Below, piece by piece: positions 54,139 to 63,606 of a stretch of DNA of 64,000 nt (the first letter of the stretch is position 1; the number at the start of each line of letters is the position of its first letter). The position numbers were made by a program, and so were the translations under genes. The DNA lies in NCBI RefSeq assembly GCF_039710355.1, contig NZ_JBDKWZ010000021.1, positions 1 to 64,000 of the forward strand. The letters are read 5' to 3'. The DNA comes from Rapidithrix thailandica. GTDB taxonomy: Bacteria > Bacteroidota > Bacteroidia > Cytophagales > Flammeovirgaceae. A model generated the notes under the pieces. The model saw only the letters and a list, made by a program, of their open reading frames with translations, did not search any database and had not been told where the DNA came from.

Positions 54139-55206
54139 TCAACCGGTCACTTTCCTCATCAGCCCTTCCAACGGCCCGTGGGGTTGCTTGCGCTTCCAAA
54201 CATTAGCAAACACAATGCATGCCACACTAAATACCAATGCATAGCCTAAAGAAAACTCAATCGAAAACGCTCCCATTGTATTTTGACTGATCAGATCCAT
54301 CACTACCATCCCGATCACTACATGCGCCACATAAAAGGTAAGCGCAAGCTGTCCGGTATTTTTTAAGGATTGTATCATTGTCGTATGTTCAAATTTGGAA
54401 GAGAGTAGTATACAAACGGAAATGACCGTGATGGCAATACTGCTTCCCGAAATCATATAGAAAGGCAAAGGAGGCATTGGACTGGTGCCAAAAAGTGCTT
54501 CTACCTCCTCTTGACCTGCAAAAGAAAAACCGGCTATGAAAAGGCGCGAAAGTACTACCGTGCAAACAAATATACCTGAACTGATCCCGGCGGATTTCAA
54601 TAGGAATCTTTCATTTCTTAAGTCCTGTCTCCCAAACCATACCCCAACTAACATAAACGCAACCCAGGGAAATACGGGGTGAAACCCATTGTAAAAGAGG
54701 TTATTGAGAAAACCTTTAACCGTCCAAAAACCGGTATATTCTAACGTTTCGTAGTTCCAGCCTGCATCATAATTCCAGAGAGCCATCAACAGGGGATAGA
54801 GAGCTACAATACAAACCGCCAAGCCCACTATCATGCTATTGGAAACGGGTAAAACCAAAAGCGTGATGAGCATATAAACACCATAAAAATGCAGAATATC
54901 AGCTGGCCAAAGCGGCAAATATATCAGACCCACGATAAACAGAAATAGAGCACGTTTGAAAATCCGGGCTCTCACTTTCGTCAACTTCTGTGCGTTGTTA
55001 CTTTCAACGGCCGAGTTTGAAATAAAAGCAATCCCTACACCGGCCAATACGACAAATGTTGCCGCAGCCTTTCCTTCTAACAAGCCGACCATCGTCCGTA
55101 TCCATTCATTTCCCAAACCTCCGAAGGCAATCTTAAAATTCACCAAAATCATCCCGATAATGGCTAAACCCCTTGCCACATCGATACCAATAATGCGTTT
55201 TTCCAT
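54139..55206 (-). CDS. DUF418/DUF1624-type membrane acyltransferase-like protein
   Basis: The 355-aa protein has about ten membrane helices. It starts with RIIGIDVARGLAIIGMILVN, the entry motif (D-x-x-R-G-x-x) of heparan-acetyltransferase-like and DUF418 proteins, followed by HFYGVYMLITLLVLP and FPWVAFMLVGVWFGR. The C-terminal part has GQLALTFYVAHVVIG, typical of DUF418. Transfer of acetyl groups across the membrane is plausible, but the substrate is unknown. Confidence 0.78.
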   Translation of the reverse strand: MEKRIIGIDVARGLAIIGMILVNFKIAFGGLGNEWIRTMVGLLEGKAAATFVVLAGVGIAFISNSAVESNNAQKLTKVRARIFKRALFLFIVGLIYLPLWPADILHFYGVYMLITLLVLPVSNSMIVGLAVCIVALYPLLMALWNYDAGWNYETLEYTGFWTVKGFLNNLFYNGFHPVFPWVAFMLVGVWFGRQDLRNERFLLKSAGISSGIFVCTVVLSRLFIAGFSFAGQEEVEALFGTSPMPPLPFYMISGSSIAITVISVCILLSSKFEHTTMIQSLKNTGQLALTFYVAHVVIGMVVMDLISQNTMGAFSIEFSLGYALVFSVACIVFANVWKRKQPHGPLEGLMRKVTG

Positions 55207-55248
55207 ATCACATTGATTTCATTACCATAAGTATTCAGTTCGTACAAC

Positions 55249-55265
55249 ACCTGAATTTATCAGGT
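55249..55265. promoter_or_regulatory. Small palindrome ACCTGA-N5-TCAGGT upstream of the DUF418-type gene
   Basis: Perfect 6-base arms lie 43 bases before the start codon. The position suits an operator, but no other evidence supports it. Confidence 0.3.
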
Positions 55266-55385
55266 ATTCTTATTTATAATTTTCCGGAAAAAATCTCTCT
55301 CTGGCATACAAAAAATAACGGAACAGCTCATACTCTGAAAAAGAAAATCCTTACCTATATGAAGATTCCGCGTAGGTTCAAGACC

Positions 55386-56468
55386 TTAAAAATTAACCCC
55401 CAATTCCAATTCAAACCCATAATCACTCTTGTATATTTTGGAGGTTTGTATTTGTTGAAAAAAGCCGGCCCCGATCACAATCCCGAAATCTTCCCAAGGG
55501 ATCCATACCAATCCTTGCCGGCCTTTGACCCCGATCAGGAAATTGTTTTTTCTCTTGTTTTGCAGCTCTTTAATGGACTCAAGCCCTACCGGTATATGCA
55601 ATCCAAGACGACCGTACAAGCCGGGTAGAATTTTGACAAGCCCTTCCAATCCCCCTCCCAGAGTGTAAGAATCAACGGATTTGTAACCCTTCCGTTCCAA
55701 GACTTTAGGCTTCAGACTGTACTGGTCGTATGAAAGCGTAAACGGCAAAATAAAATCCTCTTCGCTGTCTGCAAATCCGGTATACGTAACTTTCCACCCT
55801 TGGCGGTATTTGCTAAATATTTTTTGAACGGTGAGCAAATTGTACCATTTCCGTAACGGGCTGTCAACATCCAAGATCCTTGGGTCTTTGAAGGAATTTA
55901 CTTCTTCACTGTCTAAGGATTTCATCTTTGCGAAATCAGATTTCTGTAAACAGTCATTGATAAAATTAAGCATACAAAATTCCAAGGCGGCTCTGATTCT
56001 CTTTTCGTGGCTTGTATCAATTGCTGATGCCTGTGACAAGGGAAATACCTCCTCTTCATAATGGCGGATTTTATAAATCTCCTTCAACTGGTTTCCCACC
56101 CGTTCAAAAAAGCCCAGGTACATATGCACTCTTGTTTTGATATCGGTAATACTGCTTTGGGATTGCTGTATTTCCAAGTCCCAAATTTTAATTTGTATCG
56201 CCCTCCCCGCTTTGGTATAAGGAAAAGAAGTATCCATAAACCCTTGAACAGCCTCTGTTGCATTGGGGTATAAATAGAGAGGAATACCTTTGGGTTGTCC
56301 GTTTTTTGTCCACCCCAAATTCTTTCGCGTCCTTTCATCCAGCACTTTTTGGATATAGACAGACCGGGCATCATGCTTAAAAGGCTCCGTATTCAAAATC
56401 ACTTCACCTTGCCCGAAAGTAGAAAGCGAACTACCTAAAAAGCAGACCAGATAGACAATAGATCTCAC
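55386..56468 (-). CDS. Secreted protein of unknown function
   Basis: This 360-aa protein has a signal peptide (IVYLVCFLGSSLSTFGQ). A helical and beta mixed first half (YIQKVLDERTRKNLGWTKNG) follows. The second half has barrel-like strands (LSYDQYSLKPKVLERKGYKS, then GLVKILPGLYGRLGLHIPVG), ending IYKSDYGFELELGVNF, an aromatic-terminated strand. It may be an outer-membrane-associated protein. The 127-aa gene lies 11 bases upstream, so they form a pair. No family is recognised. Confidence 0.65.
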   Translation of the reverse strand: MRSIVYLVCFLGSSLSTFGQGEVILNTEPFKHDARSVYIQKVLDERTRKNLGWTKNGQPKGIPLYLYPNATEAVQGFMDTSFPYTKAGRAIQIKIWDLEIQQSQSSITDIKTRVHMYLGFFERVGNQLKEIYKIRHYEEEVFPLSQASAIDTSHEKRIRAALEFCMLNFINDCLQKSDFAKMKSLDSEEVNSFKDPRILDVDSPLRKWYNLLTVQKIFSKYRQGWKVTYTGFADSEEDFILPFTLSYDQYSLKPKVLERKGYKSVDSYTLGGGLEGLVKILPGLYGRLGLHIPVGLESIKELQNKRKNNFLIGVKGRQGLVWIPWEDFGIVIGAGFFQQIQTSKIYKSDYGFELELGVNF

Positions 56469-56479
56469 AATACCGGATT

Positions 56480-56863
56480 TTATCGTTGTGTACTGTAGTG
56501 AACTTCCACTTCTCTGATTTCATCCACATCAAACTGCAACACCAAATTTTGGTCTGTCAACCGGAGGATATTGGCTTTTACCTTCTCTCCCTTGTCATCC
56601 TTCATCAGGATATATTTGCCGTTAACATTCAACAGCCAGAAACCCCTCTCCTCTTTTCCTTCCGACACAGATGTAAAGTGCTTATCGTCTTTCAAAAAAA
56701 GATAATCTCCTTTTTCTTTTCGAGAGGGCTGATATTCTTCCGAAGCGACTTTGTATTTATCCAAATACCACTTTTTTGCTAAGTTATTTTCGGAAAGTGT
56801 TTGTGCACTGGTATAAAGCGCAGTGATCAATAATACCGCAATCATTACAAATGTTTTTTTCAT
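56480..56863 (-). CDS. Small secreted lipocalin-like protein
   Basis: The 127-aa protein has a signal peptide (TFVMIAVLLITALYTSAQ), then LAKKWYLDKYKVASEEYQPS and short beta strands (GDYLFLKDDKHFTSVSEGKE, then GFWLLNVNGKYILM). This is the usual pattern of small lipocalin-like secreted Bacteroidota domains (W near the start, F/Y-rich strands). It is first in a two-gene unit with the 360-aa secreted protein. A TACTTTTG box lies 25 bases upstream. Confidence 0.7.
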   Translation of the reverse strand: MKKTFVMIAVLLITALYTSAQTLSENNLAKKWYLDKYKVASEEYQPSRKEKGDYLFLKDDKHFTSVSEGKEERGFWLLNVNGKYILMKDDKGEKVKANILRLTDQNLVLQFDVDEIREVEVHYSTQR

Positions 56864-56887
56864 AAAAATTTCACTTTATTTTTTTGA

Positions 56888-56895
56888 CAAAAGTA
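56888..56895 (-). promoter_or_regulatory. -7 box TACTTTTG before the lipocalin-like gene
   Basis: It matches TAnnTTTG exactly, 25 bases before the ATG. No TTG is found at -33. Confidence 0.45.
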
Positions 56896-57148
56896 GAATT
56901 GGGTATGGGCATCTTGTTTGTCCGTTTCGGACAAAAAACGAAACGAATGATAGGATGTTAACCCTAATACACGGACAACATGAGGTTTCTTTGGATTTCA
57001 ATTGTTTGACATATGGCTTTTCCAAGCTTATTTCAGAGAAAAACACCCTCGATTATGTACCTTCGTACTTTATTTACAAACCATAATGGCATTACGTAAA
57101 TAAGTACTATGGATCAATTGTAAACAAGGCGAAAAAAATGCTTTAGGT

Positions 57149-57826
57149 ATGAAAGAGCTTCTACAAAATATCGGTATCGACAATTTTCATAACTTCCTTT
57201 ACGAATACGAACCTGTCTTATTAGATTGGTGGGACCCGGAACATCAAACCTCCATAGAAATACAAGTGGGAAAAGACGAGGAAGGATTTATCGAGCTTAC
57301 CGTGTTTTTCTGTCCTATGGTGGAACAAATTGTGGAACGCAACCCTGTTTTCTACACTAGTTTTAAAGAGGAAACAATAGAAGGTAATACACTCATTGCC
57401 AAACCTGTAGCCGACAGGATAGCCAGCGAATTAACACTGGAATTCTCAGAGGAACAAAATGCCTATTTCACTCAGTCGTACCCGGAAAGTAAACAGATTT
57501 TGGAGGAGCTATTGAATTTACTTTCCAACAAAACACCTCTGTACACTTTTGATCTCAATGAGGAAGAAGAGCAAACGGAAGATTTAATGCCGGAAAATGC
57601 CTTGGAACACTTTATTGCCATGCTTTCTATGAATTTGGAAGAGATGAACCAAGAAACCATTCTGGATGGGTTGGAAATGGCCATTGCCTTTGAAGGAGTG
57701 GAATATTTAGAAACTTTAAAACAAGAGCTTTCCAAACAAGAGACTTATGATTTTGAAAAAAAATATGGGATTGATCAAAATGCATTGGCTTTGATTAAAA
57801 AGATTGTAGAGAGCTATGAACTCTAA
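57149..57826 (+). CDS. Acidic cytoplasmic protein of unknown function
   Basis: The 225-aa protein has no signal peptide or membrane segment. The N-terminal half has alternating strands and helices (LLDWWDPEHQTSIEIQVGKD, then EGFIELTVFFCPMVEQ). The C-terminal half is helical and very acidic (FDLNEEEEQTEDLMPENALE). I recognise no family. It stands alone between an unrelated pair and the polysaccharide locus. Confidence 0.6.
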   Translation: MKELLQNIGIDNFHNFLYEYEPVLLDWWDPEHQTSIEIQVGKDEEGFIELTVFFCPMVEQIVERNPVFYTSFKEETIEGNTLIAKPVADRIASELTLEFSEEQNAYFTQSYPESKQILEELLNLLSNKTPLYTFDLNEEEEQTEDLMPENALEHFIAMLSMNLEEMNQETILDGLEMAIAFEGVEYLETLKQELSKQETYDFEKKYGIDQNALALIKKIVESYEL

Positions 57827-57924
57827 ATGGAAAGCAAGCTCCTTTGATCTAAGATCCTACTCCCCATTTCATTATAAAGAAAAACTCAAGTTACCATCCG
57901 GCTCATGTTCATTTCCCTTAAAAA

Positions 57925-57957
57925 GGGTAAAAACTATCTTCCGAACAGTTTTTACCC
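57925..57957 (-). terminator. Terminator downstream of the GH92 gene of the polysaccharide locus
   Basis: GGGTAAAAACT and AGTTTTTACCC form an 11-base perfect stem. TTTTT follows on the minus strand, about 280 bases past the GH92 stop. The rest of the 57827-58238 gap contains no supported gene. Confidence 0.6.
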
Positions 57958-58238
57958 CCTAATAAAGCTTTTTATACGCCTCCGCTTCCATGGTATTTCC
58001 TCACCTTTGAACCGAGTAACTTCCGGTGGGTGATTGAGTGAAACGGTGAATAAGTGAGTATAAACCCAACCTCAATCATTAAAAATATTTCTAACCTCTG
58101 ATTGACCGGCAACTATTAATGGCCCGTATTTTCAGTAAAAAACGATTGGTCACCTATTCACTATTTCACTCATTTCTCAAATAGCCAAAACGGCACACTG
58201 CAACTCACACCTTGATTCCTCCCCTTGCATGCCCTTGC

Positions 58239-60323
58239 TTAGCGGTTTTCCATACTGGAAATCCACCTGTTTTCCACCCCCCAGTCCGGATTGGGGCTGG
58301 CGGATGTGGTGATCAGCAACTCCCCTCCTTCTGCTATTTCTTCATGACTTAGCCAATTGCGATTTAAAGGCTTTCCCTTCCAGATAGCTTTCCGAATATA
58401 GGCATGTGCCGGGTCATAGTTTTCCACCCGGATGGTAAATATATTGCCCTTTGGCCAGCGAATACTCACGTGCTCCAGTAAGGGGGCATGCAGGTAATAC
58501 ACCGCTTCTCCTACACATGCAGGGAACAAGCCTGTAGAAGCCCATACATACCAACTGGACATGGTTCCGGCATCATCGTCCATCGTCCGGATATACGCCT
58601 CCGGCTGGTTTTTATAGATCTTCCCGATATACGATTCCGTTCCCCGGCTATTGTTATTGAAGTAATGTTGAACCATGGTGTCCACCGCAATCCGGTGAAT
58701 AATCTCCTGGGACTTCCAGGGTTGGGAAGTTCCCTGATACATGCCCGGTACTTGCAGGTCCGGCTGATTGGCGTGATTGTAATAGTCCCCGTCAAAAAAT
58801 TCATCCAGCTGAGAGAGAAAAACATCTTCCCCCCCGGCCAGTTCAATCAATCCTTTTTGGTCGAATGGAACAAACCATCGATACTGCCAAACGGTGCCTT
58901 GGTACATGCCTCTGGCTCCCATCCGGTCTACATCCTCCCGGCGGACATCTTGGAACTCACTTCGCCAGGTCTCTTGATAAGCCATTGCTTTTTGGCTGTA
59001 TTCTTTTGCCAAAGCGTGCTTGCCCGTTGCCGTCAGAATTTCAGCCAAGGCCCAGGCATCATAAGCCGATTCCAAGGCTTTATCGGGATGAGCAAGCTCC
59101 AAAGCGTCTACTTCATGAATCAAGGAATCTATGATGGGATCAAAATTTATTTTATATCCTTTTCGATAAGCATCCAACAAAACGACTATGGCATGTTCTG
59201 TCCTGACAGTGGGAGCAGGAGACTTTTCCGAAGCAAAATCTTTTTTCCCGTAAGGATATAAATTAGCAATAGAAGTCGCCATATCTTGAAAGTAATCAGG
59301 GTACATCAAAGACAATAAGGGAAGTTGAGTCCGGTAATTATCCCAAATCGCCCAACCATGGTAAAGAGTCTGTGATGACTGTTGTATACTCCCGTCAATG
59401 GCCTTGTAATAGCCATCCTCTTCCGAAATCCGGTAAGGTGACTGAAGAGCCCTGTACAATAAAGAATAGAATAACTTGACTCTTTCTTCCTCTCCTTCTA
59501 CCTCCACCTGACCTAACAGTGTATTCCACACTTTTGCACTTTCGGTTTTTGATTCTTCAAAGGAGGTTTTGCGAAGGGCTGCTTTGGCATACTCCACATT
59601 TACCGAAGAAAAAGCGATATGCACTCCCACTTCTTGCTCCTGGGAATTAACCGTAGCAACCAAACGATGCGAAGACACTTCCTTCCATTGTACGGAAGTA
59701 TCAAATTCCAAATAGTAATACAAGCGGTATTGCCCTGCTCCACAAGTTGTACGGGCCTCTATCCAGCCGCTCAAGGATTTTTCTCCGAGGTGGTGCTCTT
59801 CCTTCCGGAAACGATTGACAATGGAGTGACTCAAGTCGATATAAAACCCCTTTTCCCCTTGTGGGAATGCATACCGGTGTGCTCCATACCTGTCAACCAC
59901 GGCAAATTCCGCGGAGATTTGATTGGTAAAACGCACACTATAATATCCGGGATAAGCCTTCTCTTCCTTTTTTATCAGCCGGGTAGATTCCCAATCACTC
60001 CCTAAAAACGGTTTGACTAAAAGATTTCCACCACTTCCTTGACACCCAACCCCTTCCAAACGGTTATGTGTAAATCCTAAAAACTCCTTGGCCTTGTATT
60101 CATAACCGGTATGGGTAGAAGGATAGGTATGTGGTCCTATACTCAACATGCTAAACGGGTACGAAGCGGCCGGAGATAACTGACCGTTGTCTCCGGATGA
60201 GCCAAGAAATACATTCACATATTCGGAAGGTGTGTGTATGTTTTTATGGCCTTTATGATCGTGCAATGGCCTTTGACACGATAAGGCAATGATGAGGATC
60301 AAATACAAATAACGAATACGCAT
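58239..60323 (-). CDS. GH92-family alpha-mannosidase-type glycosidase (PUL)
   Basis: The 694-aa lipoprotein (YLILIIALSCQRP, Cys about residue 16) has the GH92 order: beta-sandwich (YVNVFLGSSGDNGQLSPAAS, LGFTHNRLEGVGCQGSGG), then the (alpha/alpha)6 domain with WAIWDNYRTQLPLLSLMYPD. The catalytic-base motif is MDDDAGTMSSWYVWASTGLF. GH92 enzymes are Ca-dependent exo-mannosidases cleaving alpha-1,2/1,3/1,4/1,6 links or mannose phosphodiesters. It follows the DUF218 gene by 10 bases and lies downstream of SusC/SusD, fitting mannan or glycoprotein glycan use. It is shorter and more canonical than the orphan GH92 at 36.4-38.7 kb. Confidence 0.88.
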   Translation of the reverse strand: MRIRYLYLILIIALSCQRPLHDHKGHKNIHTPSEYVNVFLGSSGDNGQLSPAASYPFSMLSIGPHTYPSTHTGYEYKAKEFLGFTHNRLEGVGCQGSGGNLLVKPFLGSDWESTRLIKKEEKAYPGYYSVRFTNQISAEFAVVDRYGAHRYAFPQGEKGFYIDLSHSIVNRFRKEEHHLGEKSLSGWIEARTTCGAGQYRLYYYLEFDTSVQWKEVSSHRLVATVNSQEQEVGVHIAFSSVNVEYAKAALRKTSFEESKTESAKVWNTLLGQVEVEGEEERVKLFYSLLYRALQSPYRISEEDGYYKAIDGSIQQSSQTLYHGWAIWDNYRTQLPLLSLMYPDYFQDMATSIANLYPYGKKDFASEKSPAPTVRTEHAIVVLLDAYRKGYKINFDPIIDSLIHEVDALELAHPDKALESAYDAWALAEILTATGKHALAKEYSQKAMAYQETWRSEFQDVRREDVDRMGARGMYQGTVWQYRWFVPFDQKGLIELAGGEDVFLSQLDEFFDGDYYNHANQPDLQVPGMYQGTSQPWKSQEIIHRIAVDTMVQHYFNNNSRGTESYIGKIYKNQPEAYIRTMDDDAGTMSSWYVWASTGLFPACVGEAVYYLHAPLLEHVSIRWPKGNIFTIRVENYDPAHAYIRKAIWKGKPLNRNWLSHEEIAEGGELLITTSASPNPDWGVENRWISSMENR

Positions 60324-60333
60324 AATGTTCGGA

Positions 60334-61602
60334 TTAAGGGTCTAAAGGTTCGTAGGGATTCTGATGAAAACTTTCTACTATCGGCAGAAACTCAATGGTG
60401 GTAGGAGAAATCCTTTCCAATAATTTTCCGGGAAGGTAGCCCAGCTCTTCGATACAACGATCCTGAAATTTCTGAGACCCCACATAATCGCTGTGCCGGT
60501 AATTGGTCGTCACCAAGCTGGGTTTTTCCTCCGGTACTCCATAAGCATACAACAGTCTCGAAGCGTTCCGAAGGTTCGTAGTGGTATGCCGGGCGTGCGG
60601 TTCGATCAAAATATGTTTTTCCTGAATTCCGTACTTCTCCATCAACTCCTTTTTCATTTCAATGGCTTCACATACCGGTGTACGATAGGGATGTACATGC
60701 CCTCCGGAAACTATCAGTAATGGAGCCAAACCTTCCTGAAACTGCCGGGCGGCAATCCGCAAGTTCAACTTTCCGTTAGGAGTAAGCCTGACACCATACA
60801 TTTCCGAACCAGCTCCCAGTACTACAATAGACGCATAAGGATAATCTTTCCAGTGAATAGACGGAATAAAATCCACGGCAGCTTTGTTTTCCAAAATCTC
60901 CATCGGCTCATAACGGGCAGCCTCATCCCGATGGTTGAGGTATAAGAGCGAAACAGCAAAATCCAAAGGACCGTCAAAAAACAACTCACTTTTTTCGGCT
61001 TGGGCAAGCACTTCTCTCGCCCACATATGAAGCGTATTTTTATAGGTGTTGTTCTCCACATTATAAGTCACCGAATCAATGGCGGGGTATAAGGGTTTTG
61101 CCCCGTTTCCATATACTTGGATACTGTGATTGATCCCCTTCGCACACAATTCCCAAGCTTTATTCAAGATTTCTCCTTCCGGCAAAGAGGCCCATACTTG
61201 GTAAGTTCCGGAAGGTTGAAGGTGCTGTTGAAACAATTTTTTCAAAGTGCTTTCCTTTTTTGATAAACCCTTCAAGTGTTCACCGATTTGACGGATTTCC
61301 TCATCCGACCATAAAAAAGCATTGACCACACCCGCCCGGTCTTGTGCACCGCTTTCTATAGCCTTTTTAATCGTTTCCAGTTTTTCCTTTCGAAACTCAA
61401 GCAATACCTTGTCTTCGGTCAACAAGGTTTTGACTTCCGGGATTTTTTGAAAAAGCGTCAACAAGTAAAAATTCTTGTCTTGCACCAAAGAAGAGGATTG
61501 CCGTTTTTTATATCCGGGATCGTACTGTTTTGACATACTTTGCCCCCACGCATTGGAAGTAAAAAGGCACAAAACAGCAAGCCCAACCATTAGTTTATTC
61601 AT
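60334..61602 (-). CDS. Secreted DUF218 (YdcF/SanA-type) protein
   Basis: This 422-aa protein has a signal peptide (MVGLAVLCLFTSNAWGQ). A helical N-terminal region of about 230 residues has no known family. The DUF218 domain spans about 245-400 (ASIVVLGAGSEMYGVRLT, LLIVSGGHVHPYRT, EPHARHTTTNLRNAS, VTTNYRHSDYVGS). DUF218 proteins are linked to envelope polysaccharide metabolism, with unknown chemistry. It is 10 bases from GH92 and surely co-transcribed, so it may act on the same glycan in the periplasm (inferred). Confidence 0.8.
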   Translation of the reverse strand: MNKLMVGLAVLCLFTSNAWGQSMSKQYDPGYKKRQSSSLVQDKNFYLLTLFQKIPEVKTLLTEDKVLLEFRKEKLETIKKAIESGAQDRAGVVNAFLWSDEEIRQIGEHLKGLSKKESTLKKLFQQHLQPSGTYQVWASLPEGEILNKAWELCAKGINHSIQVYGNGAKPLYPAIDSVTYNVENNTYKNTLHMWAREVLAQAEKSELFFDGPLDFAVSLLYLNHRDEAARYEPMEILENKAAVDFIPSIHWKDYPYASIVVLGAGSEMYGVRLTPNGKLNLRIAARQFQEGLAPLLIVSGGHVHPYRTPVCEAIEMKKELMEKYGIQEKHILIEPHARHTTTNLRNASRLLYAYGVPEEKPSLVTTNYRHSDYVGSQKFQDRCIEELGYLPGKLLERISPTTIEFLPIVESFHQNPYEPLDP

Positions 61603-61791
61603 TGTGCTTGAATTATAGAATTGAAAAGATTAAACCCTTTGAGGAGAAATAATAAACTCAAGTGATTGAATGGTATGTTTTTCTGTATTTTAATGAAAAC
61701 AATTCACCATTTCACTCATTCTCTAAAATTCTCAAGGAACACAACTGGTGTTCATCAATGAGTATTTTCTCAGATTCCGTAAGGTTATTTG

Positions 61792-61822
61792 AAAAAACTG
61801 CCAGGCAAAGCTGCCTGACAGT
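61792..61822 (-). terminator. Terminator after the SusD-like gene
   Basis: CTGCCAGGCA and TGCCTGACAG form a 10-base stem with one mismatch, followed by TTTTTTC on the minus strand. It separates the SusC/SusD pair from the DUF218-GH92 pair, which sit 285 bases on. Confidence 0.7.
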
Positions 61823-61886
61823 AAACAAGTAGATAAACAGATGAAATTTTCAATGGTCAATCCACCGGTCTCATCCGGTCTCCGGA

Positions 61887-63545
61887 CTAATACCCTTCTC
61901 TTTGCGTCACCTTGTCTCTCCCCACCACATCGATATACTTCTGAGGAACAGGAAAATACTCATTGACCCCTTCTTGAAAATATGCATTAGTGAGATGAGA
62001 CCGTTTTGTTTTTTCCGCTTCAATGTATTTGTTCATCACTTCAGCCGCATTTCCCCAGCGAACCAAATCAAAGAAGCGGTGTCCTTCCATGGCCAACTCC
62101 AGTCTACGCTCCATATGAACCGCCTTACGAGCCTGCGCAAGATCTGCCCATGGGTTTGTATAAAGTTCAATATTGTAATTCGCAGCAGGAGCCGAATTGT
62201 CCAAACTCATTACATACTGGCTGTCATGGGCCCGTTGGCGCACTTGGTTTACCAACTCTCTGGCTTCCTCCAACTGATTCAGCTCCACCAACGCCTCCGC
62301 TTTCCACAACAGCAAATCCGCATACCGGATGATATAGTAGTTCAAGGCACTGATATAAGGCCAGGTTTGAATTTGCAAAGAAGATTTCGCCGATACAATT
62401 CTCTTTTTCGGACCAAAGGGGCCATAGGTAGACAAATCGCGCGCCCAAGAAGCTTCGTATTCTACATCCAAGTCGAGATAGGGAATGCCCGGACGCCCTA
62501 CCGTATGATCCAAACGGGGATCTATAAAATCGCTATCCTCCACATCCACATTATCATAAACCGGCAAGCCGTTGGCACTGGTTTTATAGGCATTGATCAG
62601 GTTTTGAGAAGGGCGGTGAAAACCGTATTGAGAATAATAAGGCCCTCCGGGTGCTGCCAGCCGGTCACCGATTCCCCCGTTGTAATTGTTAGGCGCTCCG
62701 TCATTTACGGTGTGTTGTACGGCAAAAATGACTTCTTTACTATTGTCATTTTCCGGAAGGAAAACATCTCTGAAGTCCGGCAACAATTCGTATTTCTGAC
62801 TGGAAATCACTTCATTGGCAGCAGCCAACGCCTCAGTCCATTTTTCCTGAAATATATAACACTTGGTCAAATAGGCTTTGGCGGTGATCTTATTTGGTCT
62901 TCCTACGTCTGTTTGGTCCATAGGTAAATTTTCATAAGCCGTTTGGAAATTCTGCTCGATTTTTTCCCATAACTGTTCCGAACTGTATTCCGTATTGGAG
63001 ACGTAATAGTCTTCAATCAAAGTCGCTGACTCATCGATATACGGTACCTGGAAGTAGATTTTTTTCAATTCGAAATAATAATGCCCTCTCAAAAAATTCA
63101 ACTCTCCCCTACGCACCTTTTTCAATTCCGCATCGAACTCTTCCGAAGCATTCAGCAATTGAATGGCTACGTTTACCCGTTTCACTCCTTCGTAAAGAGC
63201 GGCCCACTTGCGTTCCACATCGATGATGGTAGGGTTGATGTTAAAGATTTCCATCAGGTGGATCTGGTTTTGGTCTCCGGTACCCCCTCCACCTTTGTAA
63301 GCATCGTCAGACATTACATCGCCAAAACTCCAGTTAGAGGCAGGAGAATTATAGGCATTGCTGGCTCCGTCAATCTGTCCGTTTAACACGCTGTAGGCGG
63401 CAATGATGGCCCCTTCCACATTCTCAGGATCGGTCATATTTTCCGGTGCGATTTCACCATATGGTGTTTCGTCCAAGAAGCTGTCGGAGCAAGCCGAGGT
63501 TAACAACACCAATGCAAGAAATATATATTTTAATCTGTTTTTCAT
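61887..63545 (-). CDS. SusD/RagB-family glycan-binding lipoprotein
   Basis: I place the start at 63545 (MKNRLKYIFLALVLLTSAC), where the lipoprotein signal begins; the frame reaches 63605. The 552-aa protein shows family marks: SACSDSFLDETPYGEIAPEN, TPR-like helices (LNFLRGHYYFELKKIYFQVP), AKAYLTKCYIFQEKWTEAL, YYIIRYADLLLWKAEALVEL and the end MEGHRFFDLVRWG. SusD lids the SusC transporter at the outer membrane and binds the glycan. It follows susC with a 61-base gap. Confidence 0.92.
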   Translation of the reverse strand: MKNRLKYIFLALVLLTSACSDSFLDETPYGEIAPENMTDPENVEGAIIAAYSVLNGQIDGASNAYNSPASNWSFGDVMSDDAYKGGGGTGDQNQIHLMEIFNINPTIIDVERKWAALYEGVKRVNVAIQLLNASEEFDAELKKVRRGELNFLRGHYYFELKKIYFQVPYIDESATLIEDYYVSNTEYSSEQLWEKIEQNFQTAYENLPMDQTDVGRPNKITAKAYLTKCYIFQEKWTEALAAANEVISSQKYELLPDFRDVFLPENDNSKEVIFAVQHTVNDGAPNNYNGGIGDRLAAPGGPYYSQYGFHRPSQNLINAYKTSANGLPVYDNVDVEDSDFIDPRLDHTVGRPGIPYLDLDVEYEASWARDLSTYGPFGPKKRIVSAKSSLQIQTWPYISALNYYIIRYADLLLWKAEALVELNQLEEARELVNQVRQRAHDSQYVMSLDNSAPAANYNIELYTNPWADLAQARKAVHMERRLELAMEGHRFFDLVRWGNAAEVMNKYIEAEKTKRSHLTNAYFQEGVNEYFPVPQKYIDVVGRDKVTQREGY

Positions 63546-63606
63546 TTTTATTGACTCATTAGAAATTCCTATCAAACATTTGATCATTTGACTCCTTAAG
63601 AGCAAC

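Noticed and set aside
58488..59261. A 257-aa plus-strand frame opposite the second GH92
   Set aside because: It is a codon-bias shadow of the minus-strand gene.
61902..62927. A 341-aa plus-strand frame opposite the SusD-like gene
   Set aside because: The minus strand carries all SusD signatures; this translation has none.
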